The notes below the pieces were generated by a model. That model saw only the letters and a list, made by a program, of their open reading frames with translations. It searched no databases and was not told where the DNA came from. A stretch of 64,000 nucleotides of DNA from Flavobacteriales bacterium (GTDB lineage: Bacteria; Bacteroidota; Bacteroidia; UBA10329). Location of the stretch: assembly GCA_021741075.1 (NCBI GenBank), contig JAIOYO010000007.1:1-64000 (forward strand). The letters are read 5' to 3'. Shown here piece after piece: positions 32,429 through 41,400 of the stretch (positions within the stretch are counted from its first letter, which is position 1; each line of letters begins with the position of its first letter). A program made the translations under genes and the position numbers.

Positions 32429-35400
32429 ATGAAGCAATTTTTCTTACTCTTCGCAGCATTCACATTCGGGTTTGCTCAGTTTTCAAGCGCGCAACAGCTA
32501 AAATCATTTACCCACGACAACGACAAGTTTATAGTTGAACTGGAAGGTTTTTTTGCCATGGGTGATCCCAAAGCGGCTAAAAAGCTGGTGCAAGAAGTAT
32601 TTCTTCCTGTCTGGAATAGCGGTCATTACAGTCCTCAGCAAAAGGAACGGGTTTACGTAATCTCTGACTTGATGTTAAAGGAGCGGAAAAAAGCGGTTGA
32701 CTTTGAGAATTACATGTATGCCTTAATGAGCTTCGCTACAAGTATGAAACCAGCTTCGGATTTTGATGCATTTCACGATGGATTAGAAAAGACAATTACA
32801 AGGCTTTCGCGCAAACAGTTCACCGATTATTTGGAGGTTTGTAAATGGCTTTTTACCGACCACATCCTTTACGAATCGCAAGCTGTAAAATGGGTAGCCA
32901 ACTATGATGCTTACAAAATTGAATTTGATTCATTACCAAAAATTGTATTCGGAAAGCTTGACTTAAGAGCTTATTCGAAGCGAGACAGTTCAATTATTTT
33001 CGGAACGCAAGGCGTTTACTACCCAACCATCACCACATGGGTAGGTAAAGGAGGTAAAATTGATTGGAGTAGGGCTGGGTTTGATTCCAATAAAACCTAC
33101 GCAGATATTGGTAATTATCAAATCAATACTACCAAATCTCAATATTCTATTGATTCGGTAACTTTTCATCATCCAGATTATTTGCCAGAACCACATGTTG
33201 GAATTTTGACCGAGAAAATACTGGCGGATGTGGAAGAAGAAAGTGCATCCTATCCACGTTTTGATTCTTACAATAAACGAATCCTCATAAAGGATATGTA
33301 TAAGGATATTGATTATTCGGGTGGTTTTTCGCAGCACGGCATAAAGTTTATAGGGTCTGGTGATTCGGAGAAAGATGCCACTCTGATTTTCAAAAAGATG
33401 AATCACATTACCAAGAAGAACGAAAATTTCATTGAGGCACGTTCAAAGTCATTCGTAATTCGTCCAGAGAAAGTTGTTTCCGAACGGGCAGAGGTTGTAT
33501 TCTATTACGAGGGAGATTCTATCTTTCATCCTGGTTTAAGGATAAATTATAACGTTGAGAAGCATCAGGTTGTGTTTACCAAAGAGCAAGAAGGTTCGGG
33601 TAGAAGCCCGTTCTATGACACTTATCACCAAGTAGATATGCATGTGGATCAAATTAGTTGGAACATGAGCGAGCAATCAATGGATTTGGAGAACACCACA
33701 GGTGGTTCGGAAAGTAGTGCAATGTTTGAATCTGAAGCATATTATGATGAATATCGGTATGATCGCATCAGAGGAATGGCAGACACTCATCCTCTTTGGA
33801 AAATTAGGAATTACGCCAAAGAGTTGAATACAGACGAATTAACGGTGGAGCAGATGGCACGGCTGTTTAAGTCAGACATCAGCGAAACGAAAGTGTTTAT
33901 GATTAATCTTTCAAATTCGGGCTTTATGACCTATGATTACGACAAGCAGATGGTAAAGCTGAAGCCGAGATTGAATCATTATGTTTTGTCCCGTTCTAAA
34001 AAGACCGATTACGACATTCTTCAGTTCGAGTCGACCGTAGGTGGACTGCCTAATGCCAAGCTCAATCTTTTAAATTGGGATTTAGATTTAAACGGAGTAG
34101 GGCGAGTATTTCTTTCTGATTCTCAGGATGTTGTGGTTTATCCTTACGAACAAGAACTGACCTTAAAAAAGAACCGCGATTTTCTTTTCAATGGAAAGGT
34201 AGTAGGAGGAAGGCTCGATTTCTTCGGAAGCGATTTCTATTTCAGCTACGATGATTTCAAAATCAACATGGCTCAAATTGATTCCTGCAGATTGAAAGTG
34301 CCAGATGGTGAACCAGATGATAGTGGCAGACAAAAGCTAAAAGCAGTTAAGACCGTGCTTCGAGATTTAAAAGGCGAACTTTTAGTTGATCGACCCGATA
34401 ATAAGTCTGGTGTAGTCAATCACCCGCGTTATCCACTCTTCAATAGCACAGACGAATCATTTGTCTATTACGATAAACGAACCATACAAGATGGCGCCTA
34501 CAAGAAAGAGGATTTCTATATGAAACTCAAGCCATTTACGATTGATAGTTTGGAGAATTTTACCAAAGAAGGGTTGGCTTTTGATGGAAACTTCGTGTCG
34601 GCAGGCATTTTTCCTGCATTTGACGAAACCTTGCGGCTACAGCCCGATTTTTCACTTGGTTTTGTGCGCGAAACTCCTGCAGAAGGACTTGCGATGTTTG
34701 GAGGGAAAGGAAAGTACAAAGCCACCATCAAGCTAAGTCATGAAGGTTTGAGAGGAGATGGCGATTTGGAGTATTTGACTTCCATTTCAAAGTCAAATGA
34801 CTTTATCTTTTTCCCAGATTCGGTTAATGGAGTTGCCCAAGATTTTGTTATTGCAAAGCAGAAATCTCCGGTTGAATATCCACCTGTCAAGGGTAAGGAC
34901 GTGCGCTTACATTGGGAGCCCAAAGTAGACCATTTATATACACGAAAGATTGCAGATGCCTTTGATATGTATGAAGGCGAGGTGAGGCACCATGGAGGAT
35001 TAGATTTAACTCCCAAAGGTTTAGATGGCTTCGGAAACCTTGACTTCGCAGATAGCTACATGAACTCAAAAGAATTCAACTTCGCCTACAGGAAATTCCA
35101 TGCTGATACAGCAGGCTTCAAGCTAAAAGGGGCATCAGAAGAATCGTTTGCATTTAAGACCAATAATGTTCAAATGGATATTGATTTGGACAAACGTGTT
35201 GGCGATTTTAAATCAAACACAGGAGGTGATTTCGTTGATTTTCCCGTCAACCAATACATCTGCTACATTGATGAGTTTAAGTGGAATATCGATCAAAAAC
35301 AGATAGATGTAGTTTCTGATGGCGAGGGATCTAGATATGTATCTACTAGGCCAGGTCAAGATTCATTAGATTTCCGTTCTCCATTGGCCAAATTCGACCT

Positions 35401-36847
35401 AGATAACTTTATTATAGAAGCCAAAAAAGTCGATCATATTGATGTGGCTGATGCCATTATTTATCCAGATAGCGGAAACGTAACCATCCGAGCTCAAGCG
35501 GCCATGGATCCATTAGATAATGCTGAAATTGTAGCAAACAGGATTACCAAGTTCCATAAGTTTTATCAATCTAACGTAAACGTATTAGGCAAATGGAAAT
35601 ACAATGCCACGGGTAAGTACGATTATGAAGACGTAACTGGAGCCAAGCAACTTATTCAATTTGCAACCATCGGAATCGACTCGGCCGGGCAAACATTCGG
35701 AAAAGGCGAAATAAACGCAGAAGCAGCGTTTACGCTCAGCCCAAACTTCGATTACAAGGGTACAGCTAATCTCTTTGCCAGTCAGCAAAACTTGACTTAC
35801 GAAGGAAGTACAAGAATTAAGCACGATTGTCCAGGAATCACGAGAGATTGGCTTGCGTTTAAAGCCGATATAGACCCAGTGAATATTTACATTCCAATTC
35901 CAGAAGACCCGAAAGATGCATCAGGTAAACCCATGTCGTCTGGCGTAGTTATTAGCAAAGATTCCACAACGGTTTATCCAACCTTCCTCTCAAAGAAGAT
36001 TAAACCGAATGATATAGACATCGTTGCGGCAACCGGATTTCTTCATTTTGACAATGAAAGCCAAGAGTATCGAATCTCAAACAAGGACAAGCTACAAGGT
36101 TCAGTTGTTGGAGGAAATTATGTGAGTTTGAGCAACGAGTGTATTGCTCGTGGTCAAGGATTACTAAACATGGGAATGGACTTTGGTCAGGTCGATTTAA
36201 CACCGCTTGGCACTGTAGAGCACAACATGAACAATGACTCCACCAAATTCAATCTGTTTCTCGGTGTGAATTTCTTCTTCAACGAAGAATGTTTGAGAAT
36301 AGCTGCAGACAAGGTCTCTAATCACTTTCCACCGTTGGACGCAGTTTTTTACGGAACAGAGTATGAAAAATCACTCATTGAACTTGTAGGAAAAGAACAA
36401 ACAACTAAGCTAATTCAGGAGCTTAACCTTTATGGTAGCTTCAAGAAATTGCCGAAAGAATTAGAAAAAACGCTATTTCTTACTGACGTAAAATTGGTTT
36501 GGAATGCAGCTACAGGGTCATATCGATACAAAGGTTTCTTTGGAGTGGCGAGCATAGGTAAGTATCAAACCAATAAAATGCTGTTTGGTCTTATTGAATT
36601 GAAAAAGATGCGTAATGGCGATGAGCTTTCTATCTATTTTGAGCCAAGTGACGATAGTTGGTTCTACTTTAATTACAAGCGCGGTATGCTTGGTGCTATC
36701 TCTTCTCATGATGATTTCAACGCTCAAATTCGTGACACAAAAGACGACAAGCGCACCCAGAAAGGCGAGAAGGGCAAGCCAAACATTACCTATGTACTTT
36801 CAACAGCAATTCAAAGAAGAAATTTTGTTCGTTCGTTTGAGGAATGA
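32429..36847 (+). CDS. 1472-residue secreted protein of unknown function, downstream of prmA
   Basis: I do not recognise this protein with certainty. It has a signal peptide (FFLLFAAFTFGFAQFSSAQQ), no internal transmembrane helix and no LPXTG or T9SS C-terminal domain, so it is periplasmic or secreted by another route. An N-terminal helical region (about residues 25-190, KKLVQEVFLPVWNSGHY) is followed by ~1250 residues of beta-rich sequence. Recurring glycine/aspartate phrases include GRLDFFGSDFYFSYDDFKINM, GGLDLTPKGLDGFGNLDFAD and GKGKYKATIKLSHEGL. This suggests stacked beta-sheet or beta-helix repeats, as in AsmA-like or lipid-handling proteins. A KWKYNATGKYDYEDVTGAK segment lies near residue 1055. 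The start is one nucleotide after the prmA stop, so it is probably co-expressed with tpiA-prmA. Large orphan proteins of this kind occur after prmA in related genomes, from memory. Confidence 0.72.
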   Translation: MKQFFLLFAAFTFGFAQFSSAQQLKSFTHDNDKFIVELEGFFAMGDPKAAKKLVQEVFLPVWNSGHYSPQQKERVYVISDLMLKERKKAVDFENYMYALMSFATSMKPASDFDAFHDGLEKTITRLSRKQFTDYLEVCKWLFTDHILYESQAVKWVANYDAYKIEFDSLPKIVFGKLDLRAYSKRDSSIIFGTQGVYYPTITTWVGKGGKIDWSRAGFDSNKTYADIGNYQINTTKSQYSIDSVTFHHPDYLPEPHVGILTEKILADVEEESASYPRFDSYNKRILIKDMYKDIDYSGGFSQHGIKFIGSGDSEKDATLIFKKMNHITKKNENFIEARSKSFVIRPEKVVSERAEVVFYYEGDSIFHPGLRINYNVEKHQVVFTKEQEGSGRSPFYDTYHQVDMHVDQISWNMSEQSMDLENTTGGSESSAMFESEAYYDEYRYDRIRGMADTHPLWKIRNYAKELNTDELTVEQMARLFKSDISETKVFMINLSNSGFMTYDYDKQMVKLKPRLNHYVLSRSKKTDYDILQFESTVGGLPNAKLNLLNWDLDLNGVGRVFLSDSQDVVVYPYEQELTLKKNRDFLFNGKVVGGRLDFFGSDFYFSYDDFKINMAQIDSCRLKVPDGEPDDSGRQKLKAVKTVLRDLKGELLVDRPDNKSGVVNHPRYPLFNSTDESFVYYDKRTIQDGAYKKEDFYMKLKPFTIDSLENFTKEGLAFDGNFVSAGIFPAFDETLRLQPDFSLGFVRETPAEGLAMFGGKGKYKATIKLSHEGLRGDGDLEYLTSISKSNDFIFFPDSVNGVAQDFVIAKQKSPVEYPPVKGKDVRLHWEPKVDHLYTRKIADAFDMYEGEVRHHGGLDLTPKGLDGFGNLDFADSYMNSKEFNFAYRKFHADTAGFKLKGASEESFAFKTNNVQMDIDLDKRVGDFKSNTGGDFVDFPVNQYICYIDEFKWNIDQKQIDVVSDGEGSRYVSTRPGQDSLDFRSPLAKFDLDNFIIEAKKVDHIDVADAIIYPDSGNVTIRAQAAMDPLDNAEIVANRITKFHKFYQSNVNVLGKWKYNATGKYDYEDVTGAKQLIQFATIGIDSAGQTFGKGEINAEAAFTLSPNFDYKGTANLFASQQNLTYEGSTRIKHDCPGITRDWLAFKADIDPVNIYIPIPEDPKDASGKPMSSGVVISKDSTTVYPTFLSKKIKPNDIDIVAATGFLHFDNESQEYRISNKDKLQGSVVGGNYVSLSNECIARGQGLLNMGMDFGQVDLTPLGTVEHNMNNDSTKFNLFLGVNFFFNEECLRIAADKVSNHFPPLDAVFYGTEYEKSLIELVGKEQTTKLIQELNLYGSFKKLPKELEKTLFLTDVKLVWNAATGSYRYKGFFGVASIGKYQTNKMLFGLIELKKMRNGDELSIYFEPSDDSWFYFNYKRGMLGAISSHDDFNAQIRDTKDDKRTQKGEKGKPNITYVLSTAIQRRNFVRSFEE

Positions 36848-36853
36848 TCTTAT

Positions 36854-36861
36854 TATATTTG
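36854..36861 (+). promoter_or_regulatory. candidate -7 box of the tRNA-Arg gene
   Basis: TATATTTG matches TAnnTTTG exactly and ends 19 nt before the tRNA 5' end. A TTTG lies 14 nt upstream, closer than usual. Confidence 0.4.
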
Positions 36862-36880
36862 CACCCCCAAAATAAGGGAT

Positions 36881-36954
36881 GGCTATGTAGCTCAACTGGA
36901 TAGAGCACCTCACTACGGATGAGGAGGTTTGGGGTTCGAATCCCTACATGGTCA
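36881..36954 (+). tRNA. tRNA-Arg (anticodon ACG)
   Basis: A 74-nt cloverleaf is readable. The acceptor stem GGCTATG pairs with CATGGTC. The D stem is GCTC/GAGC. The anticodon stem CCTCA/TGAGG encloses CTACGGA with anticodon ACG, read as ICG after deamination. The TpsiC arm has GGTTCGAATCC, and A is the discriminator. CCA is not encoded. Confidence 0.95.
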
Positions 36955-36960
36955 CAGAAC

Positions 36961-36991
36961 AAAAAAGGAAGCGTTTCGCTTCCTTTTTTGT
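36961..36991 (+). terminator. rho-independent terminator after tRNA-Arg
   Basis: AAAAAAGGAAGCG and CGCTTCCTTTTTT form a long stem with a TTT loop, ending in a T-run. It lies six nucleotides after the tRNA. Confidence 0.88.
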
Positions 36992-37020
36992 TTTCTATAC
37001 TTCAGAAAAAGCACTTTATT

Positions 37021-37028
37021 TACATTTG
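37021..37028 (+). promoter_or_regulatory. candidate -7 box of the first YwqK-like gene
   Basis: TACATTTG is an exact TAnnTTTG match, 19 nt before the TTG start chosen at 37048. It supports that start over any codon further upstream, which would lie in or near the tRNA. Confidence 0.42.
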
Positions 37029-37047
37029 CAATCCAAATACACAATCC

Positions 37048-37581
37048 TTGTTATCCAAACGAATTCTTCATTCCTTCTTTGTTCTTGCAATTCTGATTTC
37101 AACTAGTTCATGCAGCAAGAAATTGATGACGGTGCTGGTGGAAGACCCAAATGGAAATGTGGAGCTTATTTACGCAGGTAGCCAAATGCCAGTTAATCTT
37201 GTTAAAGAGATTCGATTCTATCCAAATCAAGACACGCTTTCGGTTACGCACATGAAGAAAGGAGCTGTTCATGGTGAAGTCACAACCTATTTCCCGAAAA
37301 ATCTGCTTAAAGAAATTTCCACCTTTGATAATGGTACTCAGAATGGTCCGTTCAAGAAGTTCGACAAAGAGGGCGTTCTTGTATTTGAAGGTCAGCTTAG
37401 TAATGGTAAGAAAGATGGTGTTTGGACTACTTGGTACGATGAAGTGCAAATGGAGGAACAACGCACGTATCAAAATGACGTTGCTGAAGGAAAATGGACC
37501 TATTGGTACATTGATGGAAATTTGAAACGAGAGGAAATATATAAAGTTGGCAAGCTCATTGAAGGGAAAGACTTCAACTAA
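37048..37581 (+). CDS. YwqK/MORN-repeat lipoprotein
   Basis: This protein has 177 residues from the TTG at 37048 (LLSKRILHSFFVLAILISTSSC); the lipobox Cys is residue 22. Upstream in-frame codons overlap tRNA-Arg and its terminator, so they are rejected. The mature part carries MORN-type repeats of the YwqK family: KKGAVHGEVTTYFPKN, FDNGTQNGPFKKFDKEG, LSNGKKDGVWTTWYDE and NDVAEGKWTYWYIDGN. Such proteins are exported and have unknown roles; the 'antitoxin YwqK' label in databases is not evidence of toxin-antitoxin function. It shares repeat type with the next gene, 12 nt downstream, so the two form a likely operon of paralogues. Confidence 0.8.
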   Translation: MLSKRILHSFFVLAILISTSSCSKKLMTVLVEDPNGNVELIYAGSQMPVNLVKEIRFYPNQDTLSVTHMKKGAVHGEVTTYFPKNLLKEISTFDNGTQNGPFKKFDKEGVLVFEGQLSNGKKDGVWTTWYDEVQMEEQRTYQNDVAEGKWTYWYIDGNLKREEIYKVGKLIEGKDFN

Positions 37582-37593
37582 ATATTTGAACGC

Positions 37594-38367
37594 ATGAGAA
37601 TTGTATTGCTACTTATTATCCTATTGCCTTTTGTTGGGCTCAGTCAAGAAAAGGTGAAGGATTTTTATCCTTCTAAGAGATTGAAATCCATTGCTACTGA
37701 AGTGAATGGAAAGCGTGAGGGTGTCTACACCGAATGGTACGAGAACGGGAGCAAGAAAAGCGAGGGTAAGTACAAGAACGGGGAGAAGCAAGGTAAGTGG
37801 GAAGAGTGGTATGAGAACGGTAAAATGTGGAGCCTTATGCACTTCGAAAATGGAGTTCCTCACGGGCTTTATTCAGATTACGACATGAATGGTGCCAAGG
37901 TAGAGGAAGGAAATATGACTGCCGGAATTCCTAATGGAGCTTTCTATACTTGGTACAATGATGGGAAAGCGAGATCAGAGGGCACTCTCAAAGACGGCAT
38001 GAAGGTGGGAATTTGGACTACATATTATGAAGACGGAAGCAAGGAGGATAAAGGCGAGTACAAGATGAATACGCGTGTGGGCCAATGGGAAGAATGGTAC
38101 CAAAACGGAAAGTTGAAATCGCGAGGAGTTTATTTCGCGGGCATACCTCATGGTCGATGGGATTATTGGTTTGACAGTGGCCGAAAATCAAAGGAAGGAG
38201 AGTTTTTTGATGGCAATCGCAAGGGTGTTTGGACAGAATGGCATGACAACGGCCAGATGAAAAGTCAAGGAAGCTTTAAAGGAGAACAGAAAATCGGACC
38301 GTGGAAATATTGGACCGTGGATGGTAATTTGGAGAGGGAAGAAAAGAACCCCATTCCTAACGAATAA
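37594..38367 (+). CDS. secreted YwqK/MORN-repeat protein
   Basis: This 257-residue protein has a signal peptide (IVLLLIILLPFVGLSQ) and about nine MORN/YwqK repeats of ~22 residues across residues 30-250. They have the form KGxxKxGxWxxWYENGxxxxxG; examples are VNGKREGVYTEWYENGSKK, KNGEKQGKWEEWYENGKMW, KDGMKVGIWTTYYEDGSKE and FDGNRKGVWTEWHDNGQMK. MORN-type repeats form extended beta-hairpin sheets. It is not a lipoprotein: no Cys follows the signal peptide. It is probably periplasmic or surface-exposed and co-transcribed with the preceding lipoprotein paralogue. Function unknown. Confidence 0.85.
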   Translation: MRIVLLLIILLPFVGLSQEKVKDFYPSKRLKSIATEVNGKREGVYTEWYENGSKKSEGKYKNGEKQGKWEEWYENGKMWSLMHFENGVPHGLYSDYDMNGAKVEEGNMTAGIPNGAFYTWYNDGKARSEGTLKDGMKVGIWTTYYEDGSKEDKGEYKMNTRVGQWEEWYQNGKLKSRGVYFAGIPHGRWDYWFDSGRKSKEGEFFDGNRKGVWTEWHDNGQMKSQGSFKGEQKIGPWKYWTVDGNLEREEKNPIPNE

Positions 38368-38432
38368 GCGGTTCGCCTGAAATTGGCAATTTTCCGTTTC
38401 TTTAGTGCTTGCAAATTAATCCGCAAGCCTCT

Positions 38433-41400
38433 GTGAAAAAACTACTTTTTGTTCTTATTCTAATCGCCTTTGGGGCGATTAAACAAACTTCGGCCACTCA
38501 TATCGTAGGTGGAGAATTGGTCTATCAGCATCTTGGCGGTAATCAATATGCCGTAACCCTAATTATTTACCGAGATTGTCTGAGCGGACAAGCTGCATTT
38601 GATAATCCAGCTTCCATTGGGGTGTTTAGGTCGAACGGCACTCTCGTGCAAACGCTGAGTTTCTCGCTCGATTCAGTCGTTACGCTTCAATCGACTATTA
38701 ATTCTACCTGCGTTACAGCACCAAATAATGTATGTACAGAAGCTGGTTATTATACCAATATCGTTACGCTACCTCCTGTGGTTGGCGGATACACACTTTC
38801 CTATCAACGATGCTGTCGAAATGCAGTTATTCAAAACATTCAAACACCGGGTGATGTAGGTGCTACTTATGTTGCAACCATTCCCGGAAGCGAATCGAGC
38901 CCAAACAACAGCAGCCCCTTTTGGAATAATTTGCCACCGCTTTATGTGTGTGCCAATCTTCCTTGGCAGTTTAACCATTCGGCTTTTGATGCTGATGGTG
39001 ATTCGTTGGTCTACTCGCTTTGTACACCCTATCAAGGAGCAAGCACAACAGCACCACAGCCTTCACCTCCAAGTACACCACCGTACGTTCCTATTTTGTG
39101 GGAGCCACCTTATGGCCCAACCAATATGATGGGCGGTACCGTTCCATTAACTATCAACCCAACTACTGGACAGATTAATGCAACTCCCAATGCTCAGGGA
39201 ACTTACGTAATTGGACTATGCGTGAGGGAATATCGCAATGGAGTTTTGCTGGGAGAAACTGCACGCGGTATTCAAGTAAACGTGGTTAACTGTCAATCGC
39301 CAGTTGCTTTTCCAGACGATTTGAATGAAATTCTCCCAAATTCATTTATCAACTGTACTGAATTTGTAGAATTCAATGCCTCCAATTCTTCGGGATTTAA
39401 TATCATGTGGGATTTTGGCGATCCGACAACCACCTTAGATCAATCTAACCTACAGTCACCATCGTGGACTTATCCTGGTCCAGGAACTTATGATTTGACA
39501 CTCATCGTGTTCAATCCTACAAATCCTAACGATCCGCTCTGTACCGATACGGTTATTCAGCAGGTAACTGTTCAGGATACGGTCATTCCTGATGCAGGGC
39601 CTGATGTGTCAACTTGTCCCGGAATTTCGGTTCAGATTGGAACTCCTGCCGTTCAAGGATGGAGCTATCAGTGGTCGCCAACCACTGGGTTGAATAATCC
39701 AAATATAGCGCAACCAACAGCTAGTATCACGCAGCAGATTACATATACACTTACAGCTATAGATGCTGTTGGTTGCTCTGGTTCTGATGCTGTTACGGTG
39801 AGTTTGCTTGCGAATGCCGCAGCCAACGCTGGACCAGATGTGCAAATTTGTCCCGGAGCAACTACTCAGCTGCAAGCCACGGGTGGTGTTGATTATTTGT
39901 GGAGCCCAAATCAGTTTATAGATGACATAAACATTCAGAACCCGAACGTTAATCCTCAGACTACCGCGTCCTATATTGTGCAGGTGACCAACTTCGATGG
40001 CTGTATTGGTTATGATACCGTAAACGTGATTTTGAATGAACCAACGATGCAGGTTTCGGGGGATGTGACCATTTGTTTTGGTGACACAATTCAGATTCAG
40101 GCAAGTGGTTTAATCTCTTATTCTTGGAGTCCAGTTCAGAATATTAGCAATCCGAACATCTCTAATCCGCAGGTATGGCCTAGTGTGTCAACGATATATT
40201 ACGTCAACGGTGTAGATCAAAATTCATGTGATGCTGTTGATTCAATTTTAGTTTCTGTTCAGCCTTTGCCATTGGTTGATGCTGGGGAGGACACTTCTAT
40301 ATGTGTTGGAGATTGCATCAATTTGACGGCCACTGGAGGGGATACTTACTCGTGGTTTCCGACAAATGGATTGTCCGATGCCAACATTGGAAATCCCACT
40401 GCATGTCCAACAGTGACAACTACCTATGTTGTGACTGTAACATCAAACTTACAAGGAGGAGGGCAGAACCTTATAACAAACGGAGATTTTGAGCAAGGGA
40501 ATACTGGTTTCACCACTGATTATAACCTCTTTGTTCCAAATCCGCCACCTCCGCCAAACATAACCTGGGGAGAGTACGTGATTACGGATGACTTAGCAGA
40601 TATCCAAATTTCTTGGTCTGGTCTTGGCGATCATACCTCAGGAACAGGCTATTTTATGGTTGCTGACGGGGCGACAACTCTTGGACAGAGTTTTTGGTGT
40701 CAGACAGTCTCAGTTCAACCAAATACGTGGTATGACTTTTCAGCATGGTTTGCAACAGTTTTTGTAAATCCAAATTCGCAAGTTGCAACGTTAAGATTTA
40801 CTGTGAACGGAGTTCCTATCGGTACTGATCAAGATGCTCCATGGCCAAATAATCAATGGGAACTGTTTTCATCTAGTTGGTTTTCAGGAGCAAGCACGAC
40901 TGCTGACATATGTATTGAAGATGTTCAAACCGTGGGTTCTGGAAATGATTTCGCTGTAGATGATATCTTTTTTGGAGCTGTTGGTGTAGGTTGTTCGAAT
41001 ATCGATACAGTAACAATTACCGTCAATCCATTACCAACGGTAAATGCAGGAGCAGATGCTACCCTCTGTCTCGGTCAAACCGTTCAATTGACCGCCACAG
41101 GTGCCGATGCTTACGTTTGGACACCGACAACAGGCCTAAGCGCCTCGAATATCTCCAATCCAATTGCAGAGCCAACCGTTCCGACAGAATATGTGGTTGA
41201 AGGAACGGATGCCAATGGTTGCATTAATTCAGACACGGTCTTGGTAGATGTATTCACGGTAGATGCTATTGGCGATACCATTATTTGCTTCGGAGATCAG
41301 GCACAAATTGGTGTAATTGGAGGAATTAGTTGGACTTGGACTCCAACAACAGGTTTGTCAGACCCGAACGCTCAATTTCCAACAGCAAACCCTACTGCAA

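Noticed and set aside
36919..37047. Start of the YwqK lipoprotein within tRNA-Arg
   Set aside because: It overlaps the tRNA and its terminator; the TTG at 37048 gives a proper lipobox and follows a TAnnTTTG box.
37048..38367. YwqK proteins as a toxin-antitoxin pair
   Set aside because: Both are exported MORN-type repeat proteins with no toxin partner; the database name 'antitoxin YwqK' is not supported here.
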